64,000 bases of DNA from Haemophilus influenzae (GCA_923172585.1 OV298644.1:1443427-1507426), one strand, 5' to 3'. Shown: positions 39,496 through 50,789, numbered from the stretch's first letter. The notes: generated from the letters alone by a model not told the origin. Numbers and translations are program-made.

Positions 39496-40298
39496 CTATT
39501 TACGACATCAATTTTGCTGAACTGTATCAACAACACTTAATCGCTTGTAATCATTACAACTTACCTCCGATAAAATGGGATAAAAAAGCCGTGAAAATGG
39601 CAGAAAATTTAGTCGGAAAACCTTCTGCATATAATCAGCAATTATTGCAAGCTATGAATGTGCAAACCGATGAAACTGTGTTGGATATTGGCTGTGGGCC
39701 TGGTACTTTTGCTGTGCCGCTCGCACAACAAGGCTCAACGGTATATGCTTTGGATTATAGCAATGGAATGTTAGACTGTTTGGCACAATTTAAGCAGAAA
39801 TTTGGTTTGCATCATCTCACGACATTTCATAAATCTTGGGCGGATAATTGGGATGATGTGCCACAAGCTGATGTAGTGTTGGCATCTCGTTCAACGTTGG
39901 TGGACGATTTGGACGATATGATTGAAAAACTCTGTGCCAAAGCGAAAAAACGTGTGTTTTTGACTTCTGTCACACAACGCTATTTCTTAGATGAGGGCGT
40001 ATTTGAGGCGATTGGGCGTGAAGATATTGGTTTCCCCACTTATATTTATTTACTCAATCGGTTGTATCAAAAAGGCATTCAGGCAAATTTGAATTTTATT
40101 GAAACGGAATCGGGTTGTTTTCAAGGTGAAAGCTACGAGGATTTGTTAGCCTCGGTGGAATTTTCTTTAGGCGAGCTTTCCGAAAAAGAAAAACAAGGTT
40201 TAAAAGCCTTTTACGATCGTAAACAAACCAATAACGAACCCATTTCTCACGGACAGAAAAAATGGGCGTTGATTTGGTGGAATGTGGATCGCATCTAA
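39492..40298 (+). CDS. Class I SAM-dependent methyltransferase
   Basis: 268 residues with the SAM-binding motif I VLDIGCGPGTFAVPLA near residue 62, motif II YALDYSNGML and a post-motif ADVVLASRS. The substrate is not clear; small-molecule (metallophore or corrinoid-like) methylation would fit its place as the last gene of a siderophore-type ABC operon, but this is inference. The start ATG overlaps the stop of the dead ATPase gene. It is undamaged and marks the right edge of the degraded block. gloB follows 51 bases later. Confidence 0.82.
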   Translation: MTIYDINFAELYQQHLIACNHYNLPPIKWDKKAVKMAENLVGKPSAYNQQLLQAMNVQTDETVLDIGCGPGTFAVPLAQQGSTVYALDYSNGMLDCLAQFKQKFGLHHLTTFHKSWADNWDDVPQADVVLASRSTLVDDLDDMIEKLCAKAKKRVFLTSVTQRYFLDEGVFEAIGREDIGFPTYIYLLNRLYQKGIQANLNFIETESGCFQGESYEDLLASVEFSLGELSEKEKQGLKAFYDRKQTNNEPISHGQKKWALIWWNVDRI

Positions 40299-40349
40299 TG
40301 TTTCAAGTGGAATCAATTTATTTTTCTATCACTAATTAAAAGGACGATT

Positions 40350-41051
40350 ATGTTATTTGCTTTACCTGCGCTGAATGATAACTACATTTGGCTTTATCAA
40401 CGAGAAAATCTGCCGCTTATTATTGTCGATTTGCCTGAAACGGACAAGCTGTTTGCATGGCTAGATAAGCAAAACGCAACGATTGAAGCGGTGTTGCTTA
40501 CTCACGAACATGATGATCATACACAAGGTGTGTCGGCATTTAAAAAACGTTATCCAACAGTGCCGATTTATGGGCCGCAAGAATGTGAGAAAAAAGGTGC
40601 GACTCAAATTGTGAACGAAGGGAAGATCCTTACCGCAAATTATCAAATTGATGTCATTCCGACGGGGGGACACACTAAACAGCACGTTAGTTTTTTAGTA
40701 GATAATCATTTATTTTGTGGCGATGCGTTATTTTCTGCAGGTTGCGGACGTGTTTTTACAGGCAATTATGCGCAGATGTTTGATGGTTTGCAGCGTTTGA
40801 ATACATTGCCTGACGAGACGATTGTTTGCCCTGCTCATGAATATACCTTGGGGAATTTAGCATTTGCGGAAACTGTGCTGGTGGATAAAAGTGCGGTAGA
40901 AAAACAACGTATTTTTGTTGAAACACAACGGGCTGAAAATAAACCGAGTTTGCCAACAACCTTAAAACTAGAGCGAGAAATTAATCCGTTTTTACAAGCA
41001 AAAACACTTGAAGAATTTACCGCACTTCGCAAAGCCAAAGATATTTTCTAA
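40350..41051 (+). CDS. gloB: Hydroxyacylglutathione hydrolase (glyoxalase II)
   Basis: Hydrolyses S-lactoylglutathione to lactate and glutathione, the second step of methylglyoxal detoxification. 233 residues. It shows the metallo-beta-lactamase motif [10 protein letters not shown] near residue 51, the ligands GGHTKQHV and [15 protein letters not shown], and CPAHEYT. A USS lies in the coding DNA near 40892. The AAAGGACG ribosome site is good. No defect is seen. Confidence 0.95.
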   Translation: MLFALPALNDNYIWLYQRENLPLIIVDLPETDKLFAWLDKQNATIEAVLLTHEHDDHTQGVSAFKKRYPTVPIYGPQECEKKGATQIVNEGKILTANYQIDVIPTGGHTKQHVSFLVDNHLFCGDALFSAGCGRVFTGNYAQMFDGLQRLNTLPDETIVCPAHEYTLGNLAFAETVLVDKSAVEKQRIFVETQRAENKPSLPTTLKLEREINPFLQAKTLEEFTALRKAKDIF

Positions 41052-41095
41052 GTATTTATTGGGGGCAAAGTGCGGTGATTTTTTAAATTAGCAGA

Positions 41096-41956
41096 TTATT
41101 TCTTTCTCGCTAACATGGTGGCAAATTTCATTTTAATGCGATTGCCGTTTTCATCGGTTTTGTGTAATTCGCCCATATTTTCGTTATATTCTAAGAATTC
41201 CCAATCTTTGTAATATTCTTTCAATTCGTTTTCAGCAAAAGTGAAAGAGAATGGAAGTGGGCAAGGCACATCATCAGTGGACATTGCAGCAACGATTAAG
41301 TTATATCCGCCAACATTGGTATGTTCTTGCATATTTTTAATGATTGACGGTACACGTTCACGATTTAAGAACATAAACACCACCGTTGAAACAATAAAAT
41401 CATAGTTTTCTTGAATGTTGGCGGCGTTAATGTCGTAAAGTGCGGTAGAAATATTAAGGTTTTCTTTCTCTTTGGTTTCATTTAAAAAGGCAATGCTGTT
41501 TTCATTGTGATCCCAAGAGGTCACATCATAGCCTAATAAACTTAAATAAAGTGAATTACGCCCCTGTCCGCAACCTAAATCTAATACTTTACAAGGCGAG
41601 ATAATTTTTGCTGCATCCACCACATCGCCGTGAATGGCAGTCATGTTGTATTTTTTACTGAAATAATCTTCTTTTTTGCAATAGAAACCTAGGGTACATT
41701 CTAAATCATCAGAAAGTGCTTCTACACGATGCCATGCTTGAGGTTCGACAAAAGGAATCTTGCTTTCTGGGGTAAAAATATGCTCGGCAACAACATCGCC
41801 ATTTTCTGTTAGCTCATAAAATTTGAGTTTGCCTTTTAATACAGTTAATTTTCCCCAAGTGCCGACTTTTGTGTTGTGCTTTTCTTGGAACATTTGTGGC
41901 AATTTGTCTTTTGTCCAAACTGGCATTTGTTTATAGCAAATTAATTCGTTTTTCAT
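41096..41956 (-). CDS. tehB: Tellurite-resistance SAM methyltransferase TehB
   Basis: 286 residues from the ATG at 41956 (MKNELICYKQMPVW), which has a GGAG site 9 bases upstream. The N-terminal cupin-like domain (about 1-90) is the extra module typical of Haemophilus TehB. The C-terminal methyltransferase has VLDLGCGQGRNSLYLS. TehB methylates tellurite and in H. influenzae has also been linked to oxidative-stress resistance and haem use. The gene is intact and converges with gloB. Confidence 0.93.
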   Translation of the reverse strand: MKNELICYKQMPVWTKDKLPQMFQEKHNTKVGTWGKLTVLKGKLKFYELTENGDVVAEHIFTPESKIPFVEPQAWHRVEALSDDLECTLGFYCKKEDYFSKKYNMTAIHGDVVDAAKIISPCKVLDLGCGQGRNSLYLSLLGYDVTSWDHNENSIAFLNETKEKENLNISTALYDINAANIQENYDFIVSTVVFMFLNRERVPSIIKNMQEHTNVGGYNLIVAAMSTDDVPCPLPFSFTFAENELKEYYKDWEFLEYNENMGELHKTDENGNRIKMKFATMLARKK

Positions 41957-42029
41957 AGTATTCTCCAAATAGATAAATAGTTGAGTGTTATGGTAGGTTA
42001 TAAGTCATCTATTTTCAACAAGAAAATAA

Positions 42030-42053
42030 AAGGGCAACGTAATGTTGCCCTCA
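42030..42053 (-). terminator. Terminator after metG
   Basis: GGGCAAC / GTTGCCC with a short loop. On the minus strand it is followed by TTTTATTTT. It lies just after the metG stop. Confidence 0.85.
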
Positions 42054-42068
42054 TTTAGATTGAATTGA

Positions 42069-44117
42069 TTATTTTACTTGCATGCCCGCAGTGACACCAC
42101 TATCGGCAGATAACAAGAATAAATCACTACCACCTGTTCCTGCGGATAGAATCATTCCCTCAGACACGCCGAATTTCATTTTACGTGGTGCAAGGTTTGC
42201 CACCATAATCACAAAACGACCTTCTAATTCTTCAGGTTTATTGTAAGCCGCTTTAATGCCAGAGAAGACTTGACGAGTATGATCACCAAGATCTAATTCA
42301 AAACGTAAAAGTTTATTAGATTCTGGCACTGCTTCGCATTTCAATACTTTTGCTACACGCATATCAAGTTTAGCGAAATCATCAATCGTGATGGTTTCAG
42401 CAATAGGTTCAACGGCAGAAAGTGCGGTTGGTTTTGCTTCAGTTTTTTCTGCTGCTTTATTGGCTGCTGCAAATAAGGCTTTAGTTTCTTCCACAACGGC
42501 ATCAATTTGTTTTTTCTCTAAACGAGAGAATAAGGCTTTAAACGGTGCAAGGGTATGACCAAGCAATGGTTGATGAATATTATCCCAACGTAATTCAGCT
42601 TGTAAGAAGGTTTCTGCACGTTCTGCTAGTTTTGGAAGAACAGGTTTTAAGTAAGACATCAATACGCGGAAAAGCTCAATACCCATTGAACATACGGCTT
42701 GCAATTCTGCCTCTTTGCCTTCTTCTTTTGCAATTACCCAAGGGGCTTTTTCATCAATATATTTATTGGCTTTATCCGTTAATGCCATAATTTCACGAAT
42801 GGCTTTATTGTATTCACGGCTTTCGTAATAAGCGGCGATTTGCTCGGCTTGGGCGGTAAATTCTGCAAATAATGCTTCGTCTTCCAGTTTATCCGCAAGT
42901 TTGCCTTCAAAGCGTTTCGCAATAAAGCCCGCATTGCGTGAAGCTAAATTCACTAATTTGTTTACAATATCCGTATTGACACGTTGTACGAAATCTTCAA
43001 GGTTAAAGTCTAAATCTTCAATGCGATCATTTAATTTTGCTGCATAGTAATAACGCAAACATTCAGGATCGATATGATTCAAATAAGTGCTGGCTTGAAT
43101 GAATGTGCCGCGAGATTTTGACATCTTCGCCCCATCCACCGTGACATAGCCATGAGCGAACACATTAGTCGGTTTACGATAGCCGCTGCCTTCAAGCATT
43201 GCAGGCCAGAATAGGCTGTGGAAATAAACGATGTCTTTACCGATGAAATGATAAAGCTCCGCATCACTGCCTTCAGTCCAAAATTCATTGAAATCAATGC
43301 CTTCACGATCGCATAGATTTTTGAATGAAGCCATATAGCCGATTGGTGCATCTAACCAAACATAGAAGAATTTATCTTTTGCGCCAGGAATTTCAAAACC
43401 GAAATAAGGAGCATCGCGTGAAATATCCCATTGTTGTAAACCGCTTTCAAACCATTCTTGCATTTTGTTGGCAATTTCAGATTGAAGTGAGCCAGAACGA
43501 GTCCATTCTTTTAACATCCCTTCAAATGCAGGCAAGTCAAAGAAAAAGTGTTCAGATTCTTTTACGATAGGTGTTGTGCCAGAAACAGCTGAACGAGGAT
43601 TAATTAAATCCATTGGGCTATAAGTAGAAGCACACACTTCGCAGTTATCGCCATATTGATCTTCTGCTTTGCATTTCGGGCAAGTGCCTTTCACAAAACG
43701 ATCAGGCAAGAACATATTTTTTTCAGGATCGAATAACTGAGAAATAACTTTACTCTTAATAAAGCCATTGGCTTTGAGTTTATTGTAAATTTCTGCAGTG
43801 AGCTGTTTGTTTTCTTCGCTGTGAGTGGAATGATAGTTATCAAAATTAATATTGAAACCTGCAAAATCACGCACGTGATCGGCTTTTGCTTTAGCAATTA
43901 ATTCTTCAGGTGTAATGCCAAGTTTATCAGCATTCAACATAATCGGCGTGCCGTGCGCATCGTCCGCACAGACAAAATAGATTTTATTGCCACGCATACG
44001 TTGAAAACGCACCCAAATATCTGCTTGGATATGTTCTAACATATGACCCAAATGAATTGCCCCATTGGCATAAGGCAAGGCGCAAGTGACTAAAATTTTA
44101 CGGGGTTGAGTTGTCAT
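42069..44117 (-). CDS. metG: Methionyl-tRNA synthetase
   Basis: Charges tRNA-Met for both initiation and elongation. 682 residues. Class I signatures: the HIGH-type motif [15 protein letters not shown] at residue 16 and KMSKSRGT near 335. The zinc-binding knuckle (CPKC...CEVC) and the C-terminal tRNA-binding (OB-fold) domain (about 580-682: [13 protein letters not shown]) are present. Divergent from mrp, the same arrangement as in E. coli. Intact. Confidence 0.97.
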   Translation of the reverse strand: MTTQPRKILVTCALPYANGAIHLGHMLEHIQADIWVRFQRMRGNKIYFVCADDAHGTPIMLNADKLGITPEELIAKAKADHVRDFAGFNINFDNYHSTHSEENKQLTAEIYNKLKANGFIKSKVISQLFDPEKNMFLPDRFVKGTCPKCKAEDQYGDNCEVCASTYSPMDLINPRSAVSGTTPIVKESEHFFFDLPAFEGMLKEWTRSGSLQSEIANKMQEWFESGLQQWDISRDAPYFGFEIPGAKDKFFYVWLDAPIGYMASFKNLCDREGIDFNEFWTEGSDAELYHFIGKDIVYFHSLFWPAMLEGSGYRKPTNVFAHGYVTVDGAKMSKSRGTFIQASTYLNHIDPECLRYYYAAKLNDRIEDLDFNLEDFVQRVNTDIVNKLVNLASRNAGFIAKRFEGKLADKLEDEALFAEFTAQAEQIAAYYESREYNKAIREIMALTDKANKYIDEKAPWVIAKEEGKEAELQAVCSMGIELFRVLMSYLKPVLPKLAERAETFLQAELRWDNIHQPLLGHTLAPFKALFSRLEKKQIDAVVEETKALFAAANKAAEKTEAKPTALSAVEPIAETITIDDFAKLDMRVAKVLKCEAVPESNKLLRFELDLGDHTRQVFSGIKAAYNKPEELEGRFVIMVANLAPRKMKFGVSEGMILSAGTGGSDLFLLSADSGVTAGMQVK

Positions 44118-44267
44118 TTATTATTCTCTTTTTTAGCATACAAAAATTGTGCTTATCTTACTTTAAATAGGGGATTTTTTCTAGTTTGAAAAACTTTAAC
44201 TTAACATACCACACTTTCCGTGATTAAATATGCCCGACAAATTTACTCTACTAAACAGGAAGTTATT

Positions 44268-45380
44268 ATGGCAACCTACTTTTCTGATAATTTGACTGCC
44301 GATCAGCAAAACCAAATTCAGCAGATTATTCAACAATTTCAGCATCCAACCCTGCAAAAGGATCTGATTGTGCTTAATACTTTGAAAAAAGTGGAAAAGG
44401 GCGGTGATACGTTACGCATTGAATTGAAATTGCCTTTTGCGTGGAATTCTGGTGCAGAACAGTTAAAACAAGCGGTTTCAGATGCGTTGTTGAAAGCAAC
44501 AGATTGTAAATTAATTAAATGGGCGGTGGCTTATCAAATCGCCACACTTAAACGTGCAAATAATCAACCTGCTGTAAAAGGTGTGAAAAACATTATTGCT
44601 GTGAGTTCTGGTAAAGGCGGCGTAGGGAAATCATCGGTTTCCGTTAATCTAGCTTTAGCATTACAAGCACAAGGCGCACGTGTTGGAATTTTAGATGCGG
44701 ATATTTATGGCCCTTCTATTCCTCATATGTTAGGCGCAGCGGATCAACGCCCGACTTCGCCAGATAATCAACACATCACTCCAATTAAAGCACATGGTTT
44801 ATCTGCAAATTCCATTGGCTTTTTAATGAATGAAGACAGCGCAACAATTTGGCGTGGCCCGATGGCGAGTAGTGCATTAAGCCAATTATTAAATGAAACT
44901 CTATGGGATAGTTTAGATTATCTTATTATCGATATGCCTCCGGGCACTGGCGATATTCAACTTACCTTATCACAACAAATCCCTGTGACTGGTGCAATGG
45001 TTGTGACAACTCCACAAGATATTGCTTTGCTTGACGCAGTAAAAGGTATTTCAATGTTTGAGCGAGTATCCGTACCAGTGTTAGGCATTGTGGAAAATAT
45101 GTCGATGCATATTTGTAGTAAGTGCGGTCATCACGAAGCGATTTTTGGCACAGGCGGTGCAGAGAAAATGGCGGAAAAATACAATGTGAAAGTATTAGCT
45201 CAACTTCCTCTGCATATTCGTATCCGTGAAGATTTAGATGCAGGCAACCCGACCGTTGTGCGAGTGCCTGAAAATGAAATTTCACAAGCGTTCTTACAAC
45301 TTGCAGAAAAAGTCTCTACAGAACTTTACTGGCAAGGTTCCGTAATCCCAAGCGAGATTTTATTTAAAGAAGTGAAATAA
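44268..45380 (+). CDS. mrp: Iron-sulfur cluster carrier ATPase (Mrp/ApbC)
   Basis: ParA-like ATPase that carries Fe-S clusters to target proteins. 370 residues from the ATG at 44268 (MATYFSDNL, with AGGAAG upstream); an in-frame ATG 48 bases earlier is not supported. It has an N-terminal MIP18-like domain, deviant Walker A SSGKGGVGKSS near residue 113, LDADIYGPSIPHML, and the cluster-binding CSKC motif near residue 283. Terminator follows. Confidence 0.95.
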   Translation: MATYFSDNLTADQQNQIQQIIQQFQHPTLQKDLIVLNTLKKVEKGGDTLRIELKLPFAWNSGAEQLKQAVSDALLKATDCKLIKWAVAYQIATLKRANNQPAVKGVKNIIAVSSGKGGVGKSSVSVNLALALQAQGARVGILDADIYGPSIPHMLGAADQRPTSPDNQHITPIKAHGLSANSIGFLMNEDSATIWRGPMASSALSQLLNETLWDSLDYLIIDMPPGTGDIQLTLSQQIPVTGAMVVTTPQDIALLDAVKGISMFERVSVPVLGIVENMSMHICSKCGHHEAIFGTGGAEKMAEKYNVKVLAQLPLHIRIREDLDAGNPTVVRVPENEISQAFLQLAEKVSTELYWQGSVIPSEILFKEVK

Positions 45381-45391
45381 TCAAAAAAGAT

Positions 45392-45417
45392 AGGGCTGCA
45401 TTTACAGCCCTTTTTTA
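45392..45417 (+). terminator. Terminator after mrp
   Basis: AGGGCTG / CAGCCCT with a 6-nt loop, then TTTTTT. Confidence 0.9.
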
Positions 45418-45426
45418 ATGGAATTT

Positions 45427-46089
45427 TTACCCCACCCATTTCACCACTTCATCCAACCCTTTACGGGATTTTTTCGCAATATCGCGTGAGCGATAGCCAA
45501 AGGTTGCGGCGACAGAAACGGCATATTCTTGAGGATCGAATAATCCTTCTTCGGCGAGGCATTCATTCATTTTGTCGTAATGAAAACCTTCAATTGGGCA
45601 AGAGTCGATGCCAAGGGCTGAAGCTCCAGTAAGCATATTTGCAAGGGCGATATAAGTTTGTTTACTGCACCAATCAAATAAAGTGCGGTCGTTTTCGAGT
45701 AATTTCATATCTTCTTCTTGCAGGGCTTTGTATTTTGCGAGGGCGGCTTGTTGTTGCTCTGCGTTCAAGCCTTTGCGCGCCATTACATCCACAAAAAACG
45801 GACTATCATAACGGGCATTTTTCTTCGCGAGAATTACCACAAGATGACTGCAATTATCAAGCTGATTTATCATTCCCCAGCTAAAAGGTTTCATTTTTTC
45901 GCGTAAGGTTTTATTTTGAATCACTAAAAATTTCCAAGGCTCAGAACCTACAGAACTCGGCGATAATCGACCGCACTCTAAAATACATTCAAAATCTTCA
46001 TCACTGATTTTTTTTGCGGGGTCGTAATAACGTGTTGAGTTGCGTTGATGGAAGAGTTCAAGAACTTGTTCACGAGTAAGTTGAGTCAT
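45427..46089 (-). CDS. nfsB: Oxygen-insensitive NAD(P)H nitroreductase
   Basis: FMN flavoprotein of 220 residues that reduces nitroaromatics and quinones by two electrons. Family features: the N-terminal FMN-phosphate-binding RNSTRYYDP, GRLSPSSVGSEPWKF and the C-terminal FGYRSRDIAKKSRK. Length and motifs fit NfsB. It is divergent from neuA. No defect is seen. Confidence 0.92.
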   Translation of the reverse strand: MTQLTREQVLELFHQRNSTRYYDPAKKISDEDFECILECGRLSPSSVGSEPWKFLVIQNKTLREKMKPFSWGMINQLDNCSHLVVILAKKNARYDSPFFVDVMARKGLNAEQQQAALAKYKALQEEDMKLLENDRTLFDWCSKQTYIALANMLTGASALGIDSCPIEGFHYDKMNECLAEEGLFDPQEYAVSVAATFGYRSRDIAKKSRKGLDEVVKWVG

Positions 46090-46197
46090 TTTATTTCCTC
46101 TTTGTTAAACAAAAATGTGGTGCCATATTAAAGATTAGTTTTTGCTAAAACAAGGGAAAGATTTTAGAATAGTCAGCGCTTTTATCACAGAGGGTGA

Positions 46198-46878
<681 letters not shown>

Positions 46879-46898
46879 AAAAATTGGCCGCACTTTTG

Positions 46899-46949
46899 AT
46901 CTGCACTCCAAAAGTTGGATTAAATAACCAACTAAGGTGCAGATTTTTT
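46899..46949 (+). terminator. Long hairpin at the IS end, acting as terminator for neuA
   Basis: ATCTGCAC (46899-46906) pairs with GTGCAGAT (46937-46944); inside it GTTGG pairs with CCAAC. A T-run follows. The stem is made from the left end of the IS3-family remnant, so the terminator was probably supplied by the insertion. Confidence 0.65.
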
Positions 46950-47196
46950 ATGACCAAATACAATTTTTTTTCAAGCAACAAGTCATCGAGTTTTATCTTC
47001 AAAATAGTAAAAATTGTTGATTTCCCTGCAGGCATTTTCAACTTGCCAGCAGAACATTGTGACATTGGATTAATCAATTTGATCATATTAGAATCAATGG
47101 CTTAGCGTTGCTGGATAAGAAGTGAAATTACTCATCTGAATTTAAACTTAGGATGATACAATCGGTTAAAAGTAAGCAATTTTCTGCAGAACCCGC

Positions 47197-47684
47197 TTGC
47201 TTACATTTTGGCACTGGAAATGGCTAGGGATTAAGAATACCGAGTTCAAGTGTGTGAAAGGCAAGCTCTATTTATCCCCAATTAAGGATTTATTTAACAA
47301 TGAAATTATTGCTTATGATTTAGTGCGAAGCCCGAATTCTGAGCAAATTACCCAAATGATGAAACAAGCTGTAGCAAGGCTTGCAGGCGCAAAACCGATT
47401 TTACATTCCGACCAAGGTTGGCAGTATCAGATGATAGGTTATCAAAACATACTTAGGGAGAATGGCATTTAACAAAGTATGTCAAGGAAGGGAAATGATT
47501 TAGATAACAGTGCGATGGAAAGCGGATGATTAAAAACGGAATGTTATTACGGCAAACGATTTGAGATGTTCAAACAACTGGAAAAAACAATTCATGAGTA
47601 CATTCATTATTACAACCATGAGCACATTCAGGGAAACCAAAATGGCTGAGTCCTGTGAATGACATAGCTCAACCCTTGAACTAA
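47197..47684 (+). pseudogene. Transposase OrfB fragment (DDE/rve domain), IS150-like
   Basis: Readable pieces: LYLSPIKDLFNNEIIAYDL, EQITQMMKQAV, AKPILHSDQGWQYQMIGYQ (second catalytic Asp region), then after a stop QSMSRKGNDLDNSAMES (third acidic residue), LKTECYYGKRFEMF, and IHEYIHYYNHEHIQGNQNG. Multiple stops and at least one shift. Not functional. Confidence 0.85.
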
Positions 47685-47765
47685 ATAAGTCTAATTTTTT
47701 AGAAGGTCAATTCCAGTAAAATCAAGGCTTTGTAATGTCTTATAGTGATGTATGATTTTGGTTTT

Positions 47766-48129
47766 TGGTGGAGCTGGGGGAGTTGAACCCCCGTCCGAAA
47801 TTACTCTACCTTCAGTACTACACGTTTAGTCTCGTCTTTAATTTCACTTAAGCATGCGGACAGACACGCTAAACTTAAGCTAGTTTGATTCAATTTAGTG
47901 CTTCGATCCTCAAACGGTGGCTTCCACACGATCTCGTTTTGGTTTGACTCCGCATTATCCCCGTCTTACGAGCGGAAGCTGGAGCGCGAAGGCTAAATGC
48001 AGGTTATTAAGCTGCTAAAGCGTATTGTTCGTCGTTTGCGACTATTTTTTGCGGTTTATTTACGAGGCCTACCGCACCTCGACGTGCACCTTGGGCTTCG
48101 CTAATCCCGTCGAATCCAGAATCAGCCCC
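47766..48129 (-). ncRNA. ssrA: Transfer-messenger RNA
   Basis: Rescues stalled ribosomes with SmpB. 364 nt on the minus strand. It has the tRNA-like 5' end GGGGCTGATTCTGGATTCGA, the resume codon and tag ORF ANDEQYALAA followed by TAA TAA, several pseudoknot arms, and the 3' acceptor half GTTCAACTCCCCCAGCTCCACCA-type with encoded CCA. The tag sequence matches that of H. influenzae. The IS remnant lies about 50-70 bases beyond its 3' end. Confidence 0.97.
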
Positions 48130-48301
48130 AAAACTGCGTGTTAGTCTAACAAAAAAAGAAAGGTAGGGAAAGTCGAGATTGATTGAATTTTTGTATGAAA
48201 GCTAGAATAACCTTAAAATATTGGCTTATTACCTTATTAACAATTCATCTCTAAATTGATTGGAGACGATCATTGATTTTTTATGGACGGGAGGCTTGAT
48301 A

Positions 48302-48397
48302 ATGTGGCATTATTTCACGTTTATTTTTGATGATAGGAGCTATAGATTTGTAAATTATGGCAAAATTAAAGATATTTACGAATTCCTGAAAATATAA
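48302..48397 (+). CDS. Possible 31-residue peptide, doubtful
   Basis: The gap from ssrA to the initiator tRNA (48130-48531) holds no recognisable gene. It does hold an ATG with a near-ideal ribosome site (GGGAGG, 7-base spacer) opening 31 codons: an aromatic-rich MWHYFTFIFDDRSYRFV followed by a basic tail, ending TAA. No promoter or family is recognised. It may be a real small protein or chance. Confidence 0.25.
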   Translation: MWHYFTFIFDDRSYRFVNYGKIKDIYEFLKI

Positions 48398-48486
48398 CAC
48401 AGCATATATGCTATAATTAGCTCCTAAACTTTTTGGAAAATGTTATCTTATTCTAGTATTTATCATCAATGATTTTATAAAATTTC

Positions 48487-48514
48487 TTGCATATTAAATT
48501 TTTATCACTATAAT
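48487..48514 (+). promoter_or_regulatory. Promoter of the initiator tRNA-rimP-nusA-infB operon
   Basis: TTGCAT (48487-48492), 16-base spacer, TATAAT (48509-48514), 18 bases before the tRNA. Confidence 0.75.
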
Positions 48515-48531
48515 GTGGCACATATTTCGGA

Positions 48532-48608
<77 letters not shown>

Positions 48609-48627
48609 ATAATAAGTTCAGTAAAAG

Positions 48628-48651
48628 AACCCCAGTTTTGGGGTTTTTTTC
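48628..48651 (+). terminator. First terminator after metY
   Basis: ACCCCA (48629-48634) / TGGGGT (48639-48644), then seven T. 20 bases after the tRNA. Confidence 0.88.
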
Positions 48652-48670
48652 TATAAGAAATTTAGTAACT

Positions 48671-48704
48671 GGGCTTAGGTTCTTATGAACCTAACCCTTT
48701 TTTT
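48671..48704 (+). terminator. Second terminator between metY and rimP
   Basis: GGG-TTAGGTTC / GAACCTAA-CCC with a 4-nt loop and one bulge, then seven T. With the first it forms a tandem barrier before rimP; read-through or anti-termination would control the operon. Confidence 0.85.
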
Positions 48705-48829
48705 ATGCCTGAGATTTAATAAACTATCTTCTTACTATTACTAAAATAGAGGGATAAGTATTGTTTAGGATAAGGTTTCATAAGGTTATGATATAGTGCG
48801 GTGAATTACACCCTATATAGGAGTAGAAA

Positions 48830-49285
48830 TTGGCTACATTAGAACAAAATTTACAAGAAATGCTACAAGATGCAGTAGAGGATTTAGGCTGTGAATTGTG
48901 GGGAATTGAGTGCCAGCGCGTGGGTCGTTTTATGACAGTTCGTTTATTTATAGATAAAGATGGTGGTGTGACAGTTGATGATTGTGCTGATGTAAGTCGT
49001 CAAGTGAGTGCAATTTTAGACGTGGAAGATCCAATTGCGGATAAATATAATCTAGAAGTGTCGTCACCTGGTTTAGATCGTCCGCTATTTACCTTGCCGC
49101 AATTTGAACGCTATATTGGGCAAGATATCGCAGTGCATTTGCGAATTCCAGTGATGGAACGCCGTAAATGGCAAGGTAAGTTAGAGCGTATTGAAAAGGA
49201 TATGATTACTTTAATTGTTGATGATCAAGAACAAATTTTAGTCTTCGGAAACATTCAAAAAGCGAATGTTGTTGCAAAATTTTAA
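48830..49285 (+). CDS. rimP: Ribosome maturation factor RimP
   Basis: Assists late assembly of the 30S subunit. 151 residues from a TTG start at 48830, chosen because AGGAG lies 6 bases upstream and the N-terminus ([26 protein letters not shown]) fits the family. The N-terminal alpha/beta domain and C-terminal SH3-like domain ([17 protein letters not shown]) are complete. First protein gene of the nusA operon, 16 bases before nusA. Confidence 0.95.
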   Translation: MATLEQNLQEMLQDAVEDLGCELWGIECQRVGRFMTVRLFIDKDGGVTVDDCADVSRQVSAILDVEDPIADKYNLEVSSPGLDRPLFTLPQFERYIGQDIAVHLRIPVMERRKWQGKLERIEKDMITLIVDDQEQILVFGNIQKANVVAKF

Positions 49286-49301
49286 AAGGAGAAAAAGAGA
49301 A

Positions 49302-50789
49302 ATGAGTAAAGAAATTTTACTGGCGGCGGAAGCTGTATCCAATGAAAAATTATTACCACGTGAGAAAATTTTTGAAGCATTAGAGAGTGCGATTGCGATT
49401 TCTACTAAGAAGAAGTTTGAATATGAAACGGATATTCGCGTTTCAATTAATCCCAAAACAGGAGAATTTGATACTTTTCGCCGTTGGTTAGTCGTAGATG
49501 AAGTAAAAGTACCAACGAAGGAAATTACTTTGGAAGCGGCCCAATTTGATGATCCAAATTTGCAACTTGGAGAGTATGTAGAAGATCAAATTGAATCTAT
49601 TGCATTTGACCGTATTGCAATGCAAACAGCACGTCAAGTTATTAGTACTAAAATTCGTGAAGCCGAACGTGCAAAAGTGGTTGAACAATTTCGTGAAGAA
49701 GAAGGAAAAATTGTAACAGGCACTGTAAAAAAAGTAAGTCGAGACAGTATTATTTTAGATCTTGGCAATAAAGCGGAAGCGATGATTGCGCGTGAAGATA
49801 TGTTACCACGTGAAAACTTCCGTCCGGGAGATCGTGTTCGTGGGGTACTTTATAAAGTAAATCCTGAAGGCAAAACTGCACAATTATTTGTGACACGTTC
49901 TAAACCAGAAATGTTGATCGAATTATTCCGTATTGAAGTGCCTGAAATTGGCGAAGAAATGATTGAGATTCGTGGTGCAGCTCGTGATGCTGGCTCTCGC
50001 GCTAAAATTGCAGTGAAATCAAATGATAAGCGAATTGATCCAGTTGGTGCTTGTGTAGGAATGCGTGGTGCGCGTGTTCAGGTAATTACGAATGAACTTG
50101 GTGGCGAGCGTGTAGATATCGTGCTTTGGGATGACAATCCCGCGCAATTTGTGATTAATGCGATGGCACCTGCGGATGTTTCTTCTATTATCGTTGATGA
50201 AGATAATCATTCTATGGATATTGCTGTTGAAGCTGATAATCTTGCTCAAGCCATTGGTCGTAATGGTCAAAACGTGCGTTTAGCAACACAATTAACGGGT
50301 TGGACACTAAACGTAATGACGACTGATGAGTTAAATGCTAAGCATCAAGCAGAAGATAATAAAGTGTTAAATTTATTTATTAACGCATTAGAACTTGATG
50401 AAGAATTTGCTCAAATCCTTGTAGAAGAAGGATTCACAAGTTTAGAAGAAATTGCTTATGTGCCAATGAATGAATTGACAGCAATTGATGGTTTGGAAGA
50501 TGAAGATCTTGTTGAAGAGCTTCAAACTCGTGCTAAAAATGCGATTACAGCCGCAGCAGTAGCTGAAGAAGAAGCACTGAAAAAAGCGAATGTTGAAGAT
50601 CGTTTATTGAATTTAGAGGGAATGAATCGTCACGTTGCAATCAAACTAGCAGAAAAACAAATTACCACCCTTGAAGAACTCGCAGAACAAGGCGTTGATG
50701 ATTTAACTGATATTGAAGAATTAACCGCAGAACAGGCCGCAGATTTAATTATGGCTGCACGTAATATTTGTTGGTTTGGCGAAGAATAA
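49302..50789 (+). CDS. nusA: Transcription termination/antitermination factor NusA
   Basis: Binds RNA polymerase and modulates pausing, termination and antitermination. 495 residues (E. coli 495) from the ATG at 49302 ([16 protein letters not shown]), with AGGAG upstream. Domains: N-terminal polymerase-binding domain (1-125), S1 (about 135-200), two KH domains (about 230-345; [29 protein letters not shown]), and two C-terminal acidic repeats. Intact. Autoregulation through the leader terminators is known for E. coli. Confidence 0.97.
   Translation: MSKEILLAAEAVSNEKLLPREKIFEALESAIAISTKKKFEYETDIRVSINPKTGEFDTFRRWLVVDEVKVPTKEITLEAAQFDDPNLQLGEYVEDQIESIAFDRIAMQTARQVISTKIREAERAKVVEQFREEEGKIVTGTVKKVSRDSIILDLGNKAEAMIAREDMLPRENFRPGDRVRGVLYKVNPEGKTAQLFVTRSKPEMLIELFRIEVPEIGEEMIEIRGAARDAGSRAKIAVKSNDKRIDPVGACVGMRGARVQVITNELGGERVDIVLWDDNPAQFVINAMAPADVSSIIVDEDNHSMDIAVEADNLAQAIGRNGQNVRLATQLTGWTLNVMTTDELNAKHQAEDNKVLNLFINALELDEEFAQILVEEGFTSLEEIAYVPMNELTAIDGLEDEDLVEELQTRAKNAITAAAVAEEEALKKANVEDRLLNLEGMNRHVAIKLAEKQITTLEELAEQGVDDLTDIEELTAEQAADLIMAARNICWFGEE

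Larger units (their letters stand above)
46899..47715 (+). mobile_element. Decayed IS3-family (IS150-like) insertion sequence
   Basis: A left end with TCTGCACTCCAAAAGTTGGA, an OrfA remnant starting MTKYNFF at 46950 (KQQVIEFYLQNSKN in a second frame), and an OrfB remnant ending at 47684. The right end (around 47690-47715, TCTAATTTTTTAGAAGG) is only weakly complementary to the left. The middle of the element is missing or scrambled near 47100-47200. No target-site duplication could be recognised. It lies directly between neuA and ssrA. Confidence 0.8.
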
